A stretch of DNA of 64,000 nucleotides from Xenorhabdus bovienii (GTDB lineage: Bacteria > Pseudomonadota > Gammaproteobacteria > Enterobacterales > Enterobacteriaceae): positions 62,001 through 126,000 of the forward strand of contig NZ_JANAIF010000002.1 in NCBI RefSeq assembly GCF_024721015.1. The letters are read 5' to 3'. The position numbers and the translations under genes were made by a program. How positions within the stretch are numbered: position 1 is the stretch's first letter; every line of letters begins with the position of its first letter. Shown here piece after piece: positions 37,357-47,678 of this stretch. A model generated the notes under the pieces. The model was not told the origin of the DNA. It made no database searches and saw nothing but the letters and a program-made list of their open reading frames with translations.

Positions 37357-37418
37357 GAATAGTTTTAGCTAAATGGTTCAGGGTAAATAGTTTGAAGTAA
37401 ATAGTCTGGGGAAATCCT

Positions 37419-38813
37419 ATGCGGCAGAAATATGCTTTTGTCATTGCAGGTACAGGCAGCGGATGTGGCAAAACCACCGTCACACTGGGGATCATGCGAG
37501 CACTCATGTGCCGCCAGCTACGGGTTCAGCCATTCAAGGCGGGGCCTGATTATCTGGATGGCGGCTGGCATCGTGCGGTGACAGGGGTGGCTTCCCGCAA
37601 TCTGGATGCTTTTATGCTGCCTGTCCCTATTCTGAATGGCCTGTTTAATCAGGCTGTAGCCGATAAGGATGTTGCCGTTATTGAAGGCGTCATGGGGCTA
37701 TATGATGGCTATGGTTCAGACCCTGATTACTGTAGTAGCGCGGCGTTGGCAAAGCAGCTTGGCTGTCCGGTGATTTTAGTGGTGGATGGCAAGGCGGTTT
37801 CTACGTCCATTGCTGCCACAGTGATGGGGTTTCAGCACTTTGATCCTTCCGTCAATATTGCGGGTGTGCTGATCAACCGGGTGAACCATGATAGCCATTT
37901 TCAGTTGTTGAAACAGGCGATTGAAGACTATTGCGGCCTGCCCGTCTTGGGGCATATTCCCGTCATGCCGGATATCGCACTGCCTTCCCGTCATCTTGGG
38001 CTGATCCCGGCCCAAGAGCGGAATAACCAACATGATGAACAGTGGCAGAACCTGGCGCACCAGATAGAAACGACGGTCGATCTGGACAAGCTACTGGCGT
38101 TGACTCCATTACCGACATTACCGCAAGGCGATATCGCTTCCCTTGTCGATCCGGCTAGCGGTCAGGGGTTGACACTGGCACTGGCGGAAGATGAAGCCTT
38201 TCATTTTTATTATTCCGACAACCTGCTGTTGCTGGAACACGCGGGTGTGACCATCAAACGTTTCAGCCCGTTGCACGATAGCCAGTTGCCGGAGTGTCAG
38301 ATGATCTATCTGGGCGGGGGATATCCTGAAATGTATGCCCAGTCACTGGCGGCTAATCACGCTATGCATGAGGCATTGCGTCAGGCGCAACGAAAAGGCA
38401 TTGCCATTTATGCGGAATGTGGCGGCCTGATGTATCTCGGTGAAGCCCTGACCGATGTACAGGGCGTTCGCCACCCTATGGTGGGTTTGATTGCCGGTGA
38501 AAGCCAGATGGGAAAGAGTCTGAAACGCTTTGGTTACTGCGAGGCGACGGCGATCTGCGACACGCTTTTGGTGGCGAAGGGGGAAACCTTGCGTGGGCAT
38601 GAATTCCATTATTCTGATTTCACGTCCGCCCAGACGCCGGTATTCCACTGTACCAAACAGCGTAGCGGCATGGCGCAGAAAAGCTGGTTTGGCGGATATC
38701 AAAACGGCAATACGCTGGCGGGGTATCTGCATGTTCATTTTGCCCAACGTCCTGATTTGCTCCATCGCTGGCTGACGATCGCCCGCGAGCAGATGGCAAG
38801 GGGGCAATCATGA
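37419..38813 (+). CDS. cbiA: Cobyrinic acid a,c-diamide synthase CbiA
   Basis: CbiA amidates the a and c carboxylates of cobyrinic acid using glutamine and ATP. The 464-residue protein has a P-loop at residues 11-19 (GTGSGCGKTT), GPDYLDGGWH, EGVMGLYDGYG and a C-terminal class I glutamine amidotransferase domain with the nucleophile Cys334 in YAECGGLMYLGE. It opens the plus-strand operon; its stop overlaps cbiB by four bases. The length is normal for the family. Confidence 0.95.
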   Translation: MRQKYAFVIAGTGSGCGKTTVTLGIMRALMCRQLRVQPFKAGPDYLDGGWHRAVTGVASRNLDAFMLPVPILNGLFNQAVADKDVAVIEGVMGLYDGYGSDPDYCSSAALAKQLGCPVILVVDGKAVSTSIAATVMGFQHFDPSVNIAGVLINRVNHDSHFQLLKQAIEDYCGLPVLGHIPVMPDIALPSRHLGLIPAQERNNQHDEQWQNLAHQIETTVDLDKLLALTPLPTLPQGDIASLVDPASGQGLTLALAEDEAFHFYYSDNLLLLEHAGVTIKRFSPLHDSQLPECQMIYLGGGYPEMYAQSLAANHAMHEALRQAQRKGIAIYAECGGLMYLGEALTDVQGVRHPMVGLIAGESQMGKSLKRFGYCEATAICDTLLVAKGETLRGHEFHYSDFTSAQTPVFHCTKQRSGMAQKSWFGGYQNGNTLAGYLHVHFAQRPDLLHRWLTIAREQMARGQS

Positions 38814-39784
38814 CCGTTTTACTTTGGTTTGCGGCGTTTATTCTCGATATGAAACTGGGCGATCCCCCTCATTGGCCGCATCCGGTGCGCTGGATAGGCC
38901 GGCTGATCAGCCAGTCCGAGCGCATTATTCGTCGGCGATGCAAAACCGAAGCTGATTTGAAATGGGGCGGGGTGGCCTTGTGGCTGGTGGTGGTGGGCAG
39001 TGTCTGGCTGATGAGTTATCTGGTTCTGTGGTTGGCTTATGGTGTGGCGTTCTGGTTCGGCATGCTGGTGGAAGTCTGGCTGATTTATACCTTGCTGGCC
39101 GGACGTAGCCTGAGTGATGCGGCCAATGCGGTCTATCAGCCATTGAAACAGGGCGATCTGGCGGCCAGCCGTCAACAACTGGCTCAGATTGTTGGACGGG
39201 AGACGTCACAGTTACAACCGCCGCAAATCAGCCGTGCTGCCATTGAAACGGTGGCAGAAAACAGCGTGGATGGCGTGATTGCTCCGTTGTTCTTCCTGAT
39301 GATTGGCGGCGCTCCACTCGCGATGGCTTATAAGGCGGTAAATACCCTCGATTCGATGGTGGGCTATAAGACGCCCCGTTATCGGGCGCTGGGCATGTTC
39401 TCGGCTCGCATGGACGATGTAGCGAACGGGATACCTGCGCGTTTGGGCTGGCTTTTACTGGCGCTGGCTGCGAAGTGGCAGGGGTTGGATTTTCGTCAGG
39501 CATTGCGTGTCGGCTGGCGTGACCGTTACCAACACCGCAGCCCCAACAGTGGCTGGCCGGAAGCCACGGTAGCAGGCGCATTGGGTATCCGGCTTGGCGG
39601 GCCGAGTGTCTATTTTAATCAGCGGGTTGAAAAACCGTGGATCGGTGACGCACAGCGTGAAGTCACACCGGAAGATATCCCACAGTCCGTGCAGATGATG
39701 TGGGTGGCATCGGTGATGGCGCTCCTGCTGTTTGCGCTGCTGCATAACCTGGTCAGCGTAACGCCATTCAACGCAGTGTTATAA
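38810..39784 (+). CDS. cbiB: Adenosylcobinamide-phosphate synthase CbiB
   Basis: CbiB is an inner-membrane enzyme that attaches aminopropanol phosphate, the CobD product, to adenosylcobyric acid. The 324-residue protein has FILDMKLGDPPHWPHPVRWIG at its start, four or five hydrophobic segments, and the family motifs ETVAENSVDGVIAPLFF, NTLDSMVGYK and RMDDVANGIPAR, then HRSPNSGWPEATVAGAL. Start is an ATGA overlap with cbiA. An aagaggaaac site then serves cbiC 14 bases later. Confidence 0.95.
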   Translation: MTVLLWFAAFILDMKLGDPPHWPHPVRWIGRLISQSERIIRRRCKTEADLKWGGVALWLVVVGSVWLMSYLVLWLAYGVAFWFGMLVEVWLIYTLLAGRSLSDAANAVYQPLKQGDLAASRQQLAQIVGRETSQLQPPQISRAAIETVAENSVDGVIAPLFFLMIGGAPLAMAYKAVNTLDSMVGYKTPRYRALGMFSARMDDVANGIPARLGWLLLALAAKWQGLDFRQALRVGWRDRYQHRSPNSGWPEATVAGALGIRLGGPSVYFNQRVEKPWIGDAQREVTPEDIPQSVQMMWVASVMALLLFALLHNLVSVTPFNAVL

Positions 39785-39798
39785 GAAGAGGAAACAAG

Positions 39799-40452
39799 AT
39801 GAACGATCCTCAACGCTCGTATATTCAACAACCTCAGCAGATTGAGCAACATAGCTTTGACATTATCACGGAGATTATCCGTGAATCGCGCCCTGATTAT
39901 CGTTTTGTGGATGCCGGGCAGGAAGCGGTGATTAAACGGGTGATCCACACCACCGCTGATTTTGACTGGCTCGATATTCTCCATTTCTCACCGGATGCCC
40001 TGCATCGTATTCGCGATGGGATCTTGCGCGGTTGCACGTTATACACCGATACCACGATGGTGTTATCCGGCATCAATAAAACCCATCTGGCGCAATATGG
40101 CAGTGAATGTCGTTGTTATGTCAGCGATCCCCGTGTCGTGCAAATGGCGAAAGTACAGCAGATCACCCGTTCAATGGCGGCGGTCGATATTGCTTTACAA
40201 GAAGCAGGGGAGAAGATTTTTGTCTTCGGCAATGCTCCCACCGCGCTGTTTCGCTTGCTGGAACATCAATCCGCGCCCATTGCCGTCGTCGGGGTTCCGG
40301 TGGGTTTTGTCGGGGCAGAAGAGTCCAAAAACGCGCTTATACATAGCGGCTTGAGCTGCATTGCGGCGAGAGGGCGCAAAGGTGGCAGCAATATTGCGGC
40401 GGCGATTATCAACGCTGTTTTGTATCGGATGCCGGAGGTGCGGCATGAATGA
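39799..40452 (+). CDS. cbiC: Cobalt-precorrin-8 methylmutase CbiC
   Basis: CbiC moves the C11 methyl group to C12, giving cobyrinic acid. The 217-residue protein has the family pattern: [27 protein letters not shown], the histidine of IHTT being the catalytic base, [15 protein letters not shown], and a C-terminal [12 protein letters not shown]. An AAGAGGAAA ribosome site precedes it. The end overlaps cbiD by eight bases. Confidence 0.94.
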   Translation: MNDPQRSYIQQPQQIEQHSFDIITEIIRESRPDYRFVDAGQEAVIKRVIHTTADFDWLDILHFSPDALHRIRDGILRGCTLYTDTTMVLSGINKTHLAQYGSECRCYVSDPRVVQMAKVQQITRSMAAVDIALQEAGEKIFVFGNAPTALFRLLEHQSAPIAVVGVPVGFVGAEESKNALIHSGLSCIAARGRKGGSNIAAAIINAVLYRMPEVRHE

Positions 40453-41608
40453 CATATTGAATGACACACAGCCCCCGCAGGCAGAAAGCCTCGGAACGGT
40501 CTGGCACCGGGGGAAACAGTACCGTAAGGGTTATACCACCGGCTCTTGTGCCACGGCCGCTGCGCGGGTGGCGGCGTTAATGATCTTGCGCCAGCAGATT
40601 ATCCATCAGGTTTCCATTGTAACCCCTTCCGGCGTCACGTTGGCCTTGAACGTTGAACAGCCGCTGATTGAAGGTCAGCAGGCAGTTGCGGCGATCCGCA
40701 AAGATGGCGGTGATGATGTTGACGCAACGCACGGTATGTTGATTTTTGCGCGCGTCTCCCTGAATGACAGCGGAATCATCACGCTGGATGGCGGTGAAGG
40801 GGTTGGCAGAGTCACGCGGGTCGGGATCGGTCTGCCAATAGGCTGGGCGGCCATCAATAAAACGCCGCGGCACACCATTGAAGAAGCGGTGCGTGAGGTG
40901 ATTGGTCTTCAGCGTGGGGCGGATATTGTGATTTTTGCGCCAGAGGGGGAGGAGCGGGCGAAGAAAACCTATAACGACCGGCTGGGGATCAAAGGGGGAA
41001 TTTCGATTATCGGTACGACGGGCATCGTCATGCCGATGTCAGAAGAGAGCTGGAAGCGTTCGCTGGCGCTGGAATTGGAAGCTAAACGCGCCAGCGGGTT
41101 GGATCGGATTATCTTTGTGCCAGGTAATCACGGTGAGCGTTTTGTCAGTCAGCAGTTGGGTATTGACGGAAATTATGTGGTGACGATGAGTAACTTTGTC
41201 GGCTACATGCTTCAGGAAGCGGTACGTTTGCAGTTTAGCCATGTGGTACTGGTGGGGCATGTCGGCAAGCTGGTGAAAATCGCAGCGGGTATTTTTCATA
41301 CCCACAGCCATATCGCGGATGGCCGTATGGAAACGTTGATCGCCAATCTTGCCGTAATGGGAGCGCCTTTCGAATTGATTCAGGCCGTTGATCACTGTGA
41401 TACCACCGAAGCCGCCATCGAACTGATCGCGGAACGTGGCTGGCAGGCGGTGCATCAGCAGATTGCCCAGAAGATCTGCGGACGCGTTGATCAAATGCTG
41501 CGTTTTTCCAGCGGCAGGCCACAGTGCGATGCCATTCTTTTCTCCTTTGATAATCAAGTCCTGGGCTGCAATCGGCCAGTGGATGAGATTGTGGAGGGGT
41601 TCCGATGA
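40445..41608 (+). CDS. cbiD: Cobalt-precorrin-5B C1-methyltransferase CbiD
   Basis: The ATG at 40445, inside the end of cbiC, is preferred to longer in-frame starts that would overlap cbiC by 90 bases. The 387-residue protein carries the CbiD hallmark [17 protein letters not shown] near residue 30, [22 protein letters not shown], and [15 protein letters not shown]. It methylates C1 during ring contraction of the anaerobic pathway. It overlaps cbiE by four bases. Confidence 0.94.
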   Translation: MNDILNDTQPPQAESLGTVWHRGKQYRKGYTTGSCATAAARVAALMILRQQIIHQVSIVTPSGVTLALNVEQPLIEGQQAVAAIRKDGGDDVDATHGMLIFARVSLNDSGIITLDGGEGVGRVTRVGIGLPIGWAAINKTPRHTIEEAVREVIGLQRGADIVIFAPEGEERAKKTYNDRLGIKGGISIIGTTGIVMPMSEESWKRSLALELEAKRASGLDRIIFVPGNHGERFVSQQLGIDGNYVVTMSNFVGYMLQEAVRLQFSHVVLVGHVGKLVKIAAGIFHTHSHIADGRMETLIANLAVMGAPFELIQAVDHCDTTEAAIELIAERGWQAVHQQIAQKICGRVDQMLRFSSGRPQCDAILFSFDNQVLGCNRPVDEIVEGFR

Positions 41609-42225
41609 TTACGGTCGTTGGCATCGGCCCCGGCGCCATCGCAAATCAAACGCTGGCCGCGCTGGACGCCATCAAACAGGCGGAAATCTTGGTGGGAGGC
41701 GCCCGTCATCTGGCTGAATTCCCCCATTTTCGTGGCGAAACCCGCCGTTTGAATGCCGATATGGACGGATTGATGCAATGGCTTGAACAGCGCCAATATC
41801 AGCAGGTTGTGGTGCTGGCTTCAGGTGATCCCCTGTTTTATGGCATTGGTAAACGCATCGCTGAACATTTTGCGAGTGAGCGGCAAAACATTCGCATCAT
41901 TTCTGGCATCACTGCCATTCAATATCTGTGCGCCCGAATTCTGCTGGATATGAACGATATCTACCTTACCAGCAGCCACGGTCGAAAACCGGATTTTGAC
42001 TGGCTGCTCCGGCACGAAAAAATCGCAATGGTGACGGATGAGCTGATTGGCCCCCGCCAGATTGCGGAGGAGATTTTGGCACGCGGGCAGCATCGCCGGA
42101 TGGTGATTGGTGAAAACTTGTCACAGGAGAACGAGCGGATTGTTTGTCTGAGTGCGCAACAGGTCGCCGAATGCGGTGACATTAATTATGGTTTGAACGT
42201 GGTGGTGATCCTTAATGAAAGATGA
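41605..42225 (+). CDS. cbiE: Cobalt-precorrin-7 C5-methyltransferase CbiE
   Basis: This 206-residue enzyme is a tetrapyrrole methylase: [20 protein letters not shown] at the start, [29 protein letters not shown] and [11 protein letters not shown], which binds SAM. It corresponds to the N-terminal half of the aerobic CobL. The C15-methylating partner CbiT is a separate gene overlapping its last eleven bases, as in Salmonella. Confidence 0.93.
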   Translation: MITVVGIGPGAIANQTLAALDAIKQAEILVGGARHLAEFPHFRGETRRLNADMDGLMQWLEQRQYQQVVVLASGDPLFYGIGKRIAEHFASERQNIRIISGITAIQYLCARILLDMNDIYLTSSHGRKPDFDWLLRHEKIAMVTDELIGPRQIAEEILARGQHRRMVIGENLSQENERIVCLSAQQVAECGDINYGLNVVVILNER

Positions 42226-42811
42226 ACTGTTTTTGCGTGGTCATCGTATTCCCATGACCAAAGAAACTGTCAGAGCGCTGGCACTGGAACGGCTGGAACT
42301 GAATAAAGCCCGACATCTGATTGATGTCGGGGCGGGGACAGGCAGCGTTAGTATTGAAGCTGCATTACGTTATCCCACGCTGGATGTCCTCGCGATTGAA
42401 CGTAAGGAAGAGGCGCTGGCACTGATCTATGAAAATGTCCGGCACTTTGGCTGTCACACTGTTCGTATTCAGGCGGGTGTTGCACCACTGCCCTTGGAGG
42501 AAGCCGCCGATGCCATTTTTATCGGCGGAACGGGCGGACACTTGACGGAATTAATCGATTGGGCGCTGACACACCTGAACCAAGGTGGGCGTTTGGTGAT
42601 GACGTTTATCCTGCTGGAAAACTTTATGCAGGCATTGGTGCATCTGCAATCTTGTCAGGTGGTGTCCCTTGATGGCCGTGAAATTCAGATCGGGGAATTG
42701 ACCCCATTGGGGCAGGGGCACTATTTCAAACCCAACAATCCCACCTATTTAATTTCCTGCCAGAAATTTGTCGAACATCTGTCCGATCCAAAGGAGAGTG
42801 CTTATGACTGA
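42215..42811 (+). CDS. cbiT: Cobalt-precorrin-6B C15-methyltransferase (decarboxylating) CbiT
   Basis: CbiT methylates C15 and removes the C12 acetate carboxyl group. The 198-residue protein is a class I methyltransferase: motif [19 protein letters not shown], the acidic loop [11 protein letters not shown], and [39 protein letters not shown] at its start is typical of CbiT. It overlaps cbiE at one end and cbiF by eight bases at the other. Confidence 0.93.
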   Translation: MKDELFLRGHRIPMTKETVRALALERLELNKARHLIDVGAGTGSVSIEAALRYPTLDVLAIERKEEALALIYENVRHFGCHTVRIQAGVAPLPLEEAADAIFIGGTGGHLTELIDWALTHLNQGGRLVMTFILLENFMQALVHLQSCQVVSLDGREIQIGELTPLGQGHYFKPNNPTYLISCQKFVEHLSDPKESAYD

Positions 42812-43598
42812 GCATGTTGATACTGAACCTGCGCGTTTTGATGCCGGAAAAGTCTGGTTTGTCGGGGCGGGGCCGGGAGATAAAACCCTGATCACCCTGA
42901 AGGGATACCAGTTGTTGCAACAGGCGCAAGTGGTGATTTATGCCGGCTCGCTGATTAATCGGGAGCTGCTGGAATATTGCCGCGCGGATGCAGAGTGCCA
43001 TGACAGCGCAGGTATGACGTTACAGGAAATCACTGATTTGATGGTGAACAGCGTCAAAGCCGGAAAATTAGTTGTGCGCCTGCAAACGGGGGATTTGTCG
43101 TTATTCGGTTCTATTCGTGAACAGGCCGAAGTATTAGCAAGCCAGGGAATGGGGTTTGTCTCCGTGCCGGGTGTCAGCTCTTTTCTCGGTGCGGCTGCGC
43201 AATTGGGAGTGGAATATACCGTCCCCGAAGTGGCGCAAAGCCTGATCATCACCCGTATGGCTGGCCGAACACCGATGCCGCCACGGGAAACACTGGAAGC
43301 CTTTGCGGCTCATCAGACATCTATGGCGATCTTTCTGTCGGTACAGGATATAGCCGGTGTCACCGTTCGGCTGATACAGGGCGGCTATCCGCAAGAAACC
43401 CCCGTCGCGGTGGTTTACAAAGCAACGTGGCCGGATTGCCGGATTGTTCGCGGCACATTGGACACGATTGCTGAACAGGTACGCACGGCAGGGATTCAGA
43501 AAACCGCCTTGATTTTGGTCGGCGCGTTTCTTGGCGAGGAGTACCACTACTCAAAACTGTATGATGCGGGGTTCAGCCATGAATATCGTCAAGCATAG
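42804..43598 (+). CDS. cbiF: Cobalt-precorrin-4 C11-methyltransferase CbiF
   Basis: ATG 42804 has aaggagag eight bases before it. The 264-residue protein is a SAM-dependent tetrapyrrole methylase with [54 protein letters not shown] and [20 protein letters not shown], the CbiF/CobM pattern. It methylates C11 before ring contraction. CbiG, which then opens the lactone, starts inside its last twenty bases. Confidence 0.94.
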   Translation: MTEHVDTEPARFDAGKVWFVGAGPGDKTLITLKGYQLLQQAQVVIYAGSLINRELLEYCRADAECHDSAGMTLQEITDLMVNSVKAGKLVVRLQTGDLSLFGSIREQAEVLASQGMGFVSVPGVSSFLGAAAQLGVEYTVPEVAQSLIITRMAGRTPMPPRETLEAFAAHQTSMAIFLSVQDIAGVTVRLIQGGYPQETPVAVVYKATWPDCRIVRGTLDTIAEQVRTAGIQKTALILVGAFLGEEYHYSKLYDAGFSHEYRQA

Positions 43599-44643
43599 TA
43601 AAAGAATCGCCTTGTTCTGCCTGACGATGGGGGGAATGGAGCTGGCACATCGTCTGCGCTCCCATTTGGCGGTGGATTGTTTTACTTCCCCTGAACTGGT
43701 GGAAACGGGGTTCAGTGCTTTCGACAGTGGCTTTGCCAATACAGTACGCAAGGCATTCAGCCAATATGGCTCGCTGGTCATGGTCGGTGCGACGGGGATC
43801 GCCATCCGCGTGATCGCGCCACTGCTCAGGGACAAACTGACTGATCCGGCGGTTGTCGTGCTGGATGAAAAAGGCCAGTTTGCCATCAGCCTGTTATCGG
43901 GGCATATGGGCGGTGCGAATGATCTGGCGCGACAGGTTGCGGATCTGCTTGGCGGACAGGCGGTTATCACAACCGCAACGGATGTCAACCAACTCGCTGC
44001 ACTTGATGTGTTATCCCAGCAAATTGACGGCGAAATGGCAGATTTTCGCGCCAGCGTCAAGACAGTGAACCAAATGCTGGTCAATGGCAAACGAGTAGGT
44101 ATGTGGTGGCATCCGGCACTGATTGACGAAAAAAGGCAGTGTGATACCCGTGGGTTTATTCCGGTGGAATCCCTTGATGATCTGCCGGAACTCGATGCCT
44201 TGGTTTACGTCAGCCACCGACGGGCAATACCCGTATTGGCGATCCCGACCTTCAAATTAGTGCCACGCCGGATTATCGCGGGTATTGGCTGCCGACGCGG
44301 GGTTGCCGCTGAACGGGTCGCGCAATTATTGGATCGTCATCTGGCAGAACATGATTTTGACCCTCTGGCATTAAAAGCCATCGGCAGTGTGGAATTGAAA
44401 CAAGAAGAGCCGGCTTTAGTTCAACTGGCGGAAAAACGCCGCATTCCTTTTCAAATTTTCTCTGTTAACCAGCTCGCCCAATGTGGACAGGCATTCCCTG
44501 CCTCTGAATTCGTGCGCAAAACCGTGGGCGTCGGTTGTGTCTCCCAACCCGTTGCCTGGCTGATGAGTCAGGGGCAGCTGGTTGGTCATACCCTGCGTGA
44601 GCAGGGCGTCACTATCACATTAGGAGTATTGCAGCCATGTTAA
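43579..44643 (+). CDS. cbiG: Cobalt-precorrin-5A hydrolase CbiG
   Basis: I use ATG 43579 within the end of cbiF. The 354-residue protein hydrolyses the delta-lactone of cobalt-precorrin-5A, releasing acetaldehyde. It shows CbiG features: [65 protein letters not shown], and the C-terminal [15 protein letters not shown] with [19 protein letters not shown]. It overlaps cbiH by seven bases. Confidence 0.93.
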   Translation: MNIVKHSKRIALFCLTMGGMELAHRLRSHLAVDCFTSPELVETGFSAFDSGFANTVRKAFSQYGSLVMVGATGIAIRVIAPLLRDKLTDPAVVVLDEKGQFAISLLSGHMGGANDLARQVADLLGGQAVITTATDVNQLAALDVLSQQIDGEMADFRASVKTVNQMLVNGKRVGMWWHPALIDEKRQCDTRGFIPVESLDDLPELDALVYVSHRRAIPVLAIPTFKLVPRRIIAGIGCRRGVAAERVAQLLDRHLAEHDFDPLALKAIGSVELKQEEPALVQLAEKRRIPFQIFSVNQLAQCGQAFPASEFVRKTVGVGCVSQPVAWLMSQGQLVGHTLREQGVTITLGVLQPC

Positions 44644-45362
44644 CCGTCATTGGAATAGGCCCCGGCAGTGAAGCCATGATGACGCAGGAAGCGATAGCCG
44701 CACTGAAAGCCGCGGACATTGTAGTGGGTTACAAAACCTACACTCATTTGGTAAAGCCGCTGGTGGGCGATAAAGAGATTATCAAAACCGGCATGTGTAA
44801 AGAGATTGAGCGATGTCAGGTGGCGATTGATCTGGCAGAAGAAGGCAAAAACGTCGCGCTGGTCTGTAGCGGTGATGCGGGGATTTATGGCATGGCGGGG
44901 CTGGTTCTGGAACTGATCAGTCAGCATGAACGCCATGTAGAAGTGCGTCTGGTGGCTGGTGTGACGGCCAGTACTGCTTGTGCCTCACTGCTTGGTGCTC
45001 CTCTGATGCACGATTTCTGTCATATCAGCCTGAGTGATTTGCTCACTCCGTGGGCGGTGATTGAAAAACGGGTACGGGCAGCGGCTGAAGCGGATTTCGT
45101 GGTGTGTTTCTACAATCCGCGCAGCCGTGGCCGCGAAGACCATTTGGCACGAGCCTTTGCGTTGATGGCGCCGTGGACACCGGCAGAAACACCCGTCGGT
45201 GTGGTCAAGGCGGCGGGGCGCAAGAAAGAAGAAAAATGGCTGACCACTTTTGGCGAGATGGATTTTTCCCGCGTTGATATGCGCAGTCTGGTGATTGTCG
45301 GCAATCAATCCACTTACGTACGTGATGGGCTGATGATCACACCAAGGGGGTACCGATTGTGA
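44637..45362 (+). CDS. cbiH: Cobalt-precorrin-3B C17-methyltransferase CbiH
   Basis: The 241-residue enzyme methylates C17 and contracts the ring. It has [30 protein letters not shown], the CSGDAGIYGMAGLVLEL motif characteristic of CbiH/CobJ, GVTASTACASLLGAPLMHDF and VVCFYNPRSRGREDHL. Overlaps with cbiG (seven bases) and cbiJ (four bases) keep the operon coupled. Confidence 0.94.
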   Translation: MLTVIGIGPGSEAMMTQEAIAALKAADIVVGYKTYTHLVKPLVGDKEIIKTGMCKEIERCQVAIDLAEEGKNVALVCSGDAGIYGMAGLVLELISQHERHVEVRLVAGVTASTACASLLGAPLMHDFCHISLSDLLTPWAVIEKRVRAAAEADFVVCFYNPRSRGREDHLARAFALMAPWTPAETPVGVVKAAGRKKEEKWLTTFGEMDFSRVDMRSLVIVGNQSTYVRDGLMITPRGYRL

Positions 45363-46153
45363 AACAGCCACAAATCCACATTTTTGGCGGCACGAGTGAT
45401 GCCCGCCAGATTTGCATGATGATGGATAGCGCTGGCATTGACTATCGCCTGTCTGTTGCCACGCCCACGGGAGCACAGCAGGCGGCTGATATCCGCGGTG
45501 ACATTGTGATTGGCCGGATGGAAGCGGAGGGCATGGTGGATTATCTGCAAAAGCAGAGAACGCAGAGGGTCATTGATGCTTCTCATCCTTATGCCGAGCG
45601 GTTGAGCCAAAACATCGTGCAGGCCTGTCAGAAGCTGGATATTCCTCTGATCCGTTATATCCGTCCGAGTGATATTGATGATGTCGAACATGCCTTGATC
45701 CATAAAGTGACGACCCTTGATCAGGCGTGCGAAGTGGCCGCCAGATTAGGCGAACGGATTCTGCTGACCACCGGCAGCAAACAATTGGCCGATTATGTTA
45801 GCCGTTTGGCGGGAAAAACCGTGCTGGCGCGTGTCTTGCCGACGGCAGAAGTCTTGGCGCTATGTGAATCCTGCGGCCTGTCGGTTGATCAGATTTTTGC
45901 CCTGAAAGGCCCATTCAGTGCCGATTTTAATCGGGCATTTTACCAATTTTGTCAGGCGGATGTAGTCATTACTAAAGAATCCGGTGAACAGGGCGGTTTC
46001 AAGGAGAAAGTCGAGCCGTGCCTTGCGCTGGGGCTGCCCTGCATCGTGATCTGCCGTCCGGTACATCCGTTTAACGGTGAGGGAATTATGCAGGCCAATA
46101 GCCTGGAAGAGATGGCGCAGCTATTGGCGAATTTCCCCGTGATAGCTAACTAA
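45359..46153 (+). CDS. cbiJ: Cobalt-precorrin-6A reductase CbiJ
   Basis: CbiJ reduces cobalt-precorrin-6A to 6B with a nicotinamide cofactor. The GTG at 45359 overlaps the cbiH stop; the product has 264 residues. Family features are IHIFGGTSDARQICMMM, RVIDASHPYAERLSQN, IRYIRPSD, LLTTGSKQLADY, and a C-terminal KESGEQGGFKEKVEPCLAL. The GTG start is unusual within this operon and could lower its translation. Confidence 0.9.
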   Translation: MKQPQIHIFGGTSDARQICMMMDSAGIDYRLSVATPTGAQQAADIRGDIVIGRMEAEGMVDYLQKQRTQRVIDASHPYAERLSQNIVQACQKLDIPLIRYIRPSDIDDVEHALIHKVTTLDQACEVAARLGERILLTTGSKQLADYVSRLAGKTVLARVLPTAEVLALCESCGLSVDQIFALKGPFSADFNRAFYQFCQADVVITKESGEQGGFKEKVEPCLALGLPCIVICRPVHPFNGEGIMQANSLEEMAQLLANFPVIAN

Positions 46154-46167
46154 TAAGGGATAACGCG

Positions 46168-46962
46168 ATGAAAAAAGCACTCTTGGTGATCAGTTTCGGA
46201 ACCAGTTATCCAGAAACGCGAAAAAATAATATTGAAGCCTGTGAGCAGCAGTTGGCTTCTGTCTTTCCTGATAGGGAACTGTTTCGCGCTTTTACCTCCG
46301 GCATGATTATTCGCAAATTGCGGGAGCGCGATGGCATCCACATTGACACGCCTCACGAGGCGCTGACCAGACTGCATCACGCCGGTTATCATGATGTCGC
46401 GGTTCAGTGCCTGCATATCATCAAAGGTGATGAGTATGAAAAAGTCCTCCATGAAGTAGAAAGATTCCGTCCGCGATTCCAACGTTTGGTACTGGGAGCC
46501 CCTTTACTGAGCAATTTTGAAGATTATCTGCAACTGATGAGGGCGCTGCACCACCAGCTCCCCAGATTGGGTGACAAAGAGTGTGTGGTCTTCATGGGAC
46601 ACGGCACGACTCACCCTGCTTTTTCTGCTTATGCCTGTTTGGATCACCTGATGACGCATTATCATTTTCCGGCTCGCGTGGGGGCAGTAGAAAGCTATCC
46701 TGAAATCGCTTTGATTATTAAGGGACTGAAAGCCGAAGGCATGCGTAAAGTTCACCTGATGCCGTTGATGCTGGTGGCAGGGGATCATGCCATTAATGAT
46801 ATGGCTTCTGGTGAAAGCGATTCCTGGAAATCACAGTTGGAGAAGGCCGGTATGACGGCCATCCCCTGGTTGCAGGGATTAGGCGAAAACCCGATGATCC
46901 GGCAGATGTTTGTTGATCATCTTGCGGATGCCATGAATGAAAAGGTCGGGGAGGGCGCGTGA
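46168..46962 (+). CDS. cbiK: Anaerobic cobaltochelatase CbiK
   Basis: CbiK inserts cobalt into sirohydrochlorin at the start of the anaerobic route, which fixes the pathway type. The 264-residue protein has ALLVISFGTSYPETRKNNIE, FTSGMIIRKLRERDG, a QCLHIIKGDEYEKV segment with a metal-binding histidine, VVFMGHGTTHPAF with another, and HLMPLMLVAGDHAINDMA with the last. There is no signal peptide, as in the cytosolic Salmonella enzyme. It overlaps cbiL at TGATG. Confidence 0.95.
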   Translation: MKKALLVISFGTSYPETRKNNIEACEQQLASVFPDRELFRAFTSGMIIRKLRERDGIHIDTPHEALTRLHHAGYHDVAVQCLHIIKGDEYEKVLHEVERFRPRFQRLVLGAPLLSNFEDYLQLMRALHHQLPRLGDKECVVFMGHGTTHPAFSAYACLDHLMTHYHFPARVGAVESYPEIALIIKGLKAEGMRKVHLMPLMLVAGDHAINDMASGESDSWKSQLEKAGMTAIPWLQGLGENPMIRQMFVDHLADAMNEKVGEGA

Positions 46963-47675
46963 TGAGCGGAAAACTGTATGTCATAGGGGTTGGCCCCGGA
47001 GCGAGTGATCTGATTACTGTACGGGCTGCCCGTATTCTGGCCAGTCTGGATGTCATTTATGCCCCTTCTGGCAAAAAAGGCGTTCAGAGCCTCGCTCATT
47101 CCATCGTTGAAGAATATCTCTCACCTGAAACTGAAGTGTGCACTTACCATTTTCTAATGAAATCAGACAGGGGAGAAAAAGAAGTCGTGTGGGATAGAGT
47201 CGCACAAGCCTTGCAAGAAGAAGTGGCGAAAGGCAGAAAAGTCGGCTTTATCACACTGGGCGATCCGATGCTGTTCAGTACGTGGGTGTTTCTGCTGGAG
47301 CGGATCGGCAATCCGCCGTGGCTGGAAATCGTACCGGGCATTACCTCATTTGCGGCGATTGCGGCACGTAGCGCCATGCCATTGGCGATGGAAAATCAAA
47401 CCTTGTCCGTCATCGCTGGTACGGCTCCCGATGCGGTTTTGGAGCAAGCCTTGCTCAATCATGACTGCATCGTCCTGATGAAAGTTTACTCGAATTTTGA
47501 ACGGATACACGGGCTGCTCCAGCGCCATCAACTCCTGCAACACACGCTGATGATGGCTGATGCGACTTTGCCGACAGAACAGTGCTGGCGCCATCTCGGC
47601 GCATTGGATAGCGGGCAGGGGCTATCGTATTTCTCAACGATTTTGATTAATAAAAACTGGCAATTATCGAGGTGA
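46962..47675 (+). CDS. cbiL: Cobalt-factor II C20-methyltransferase CbiL
   Basis: ATG 46962 overlaps the cbiK stop by one base (TGATG); a GTG one codon earlier is possible. The 237-residue methylase has LYVIGVGPGASDLITVRAAR, VIYAPSGKKG, ITLGDPMLFSTWVFLLE and EIVPGITSFAAIAARSAMPL. It methylates C20 right after cobalt insertion by CbiK, and the gene order matches the chemistry here. Confidence 0.93.
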   Translation: MSGKLYVIGVGPGASDLITVRAARILASLDVIYAPSGKKGVQSLAHSIVEEYLSPETEVCTYHFLMKSDRGEKEVVWDRVAQALQEEVAKGRKVGFITLGDPMLFSTWVFLLERIGNPPWLEIVPGITSFAAIAARSAMPLAMENQTLSVIAGTAPDAVLEQALLNHDCIVLMKVYSNFERIHGLLQRHQLLQHTLMMADATLPTEQCWRHLGALDSGQGLSYFSTILINKNWQLSR

Positions 47676-47678
47676 GTT

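Noticed and set aside
36679..37418. Cobalamin riboswitch before cbiA
   Set aside because: No B12-box or fitting helices seen, and the predicted leader is too short.
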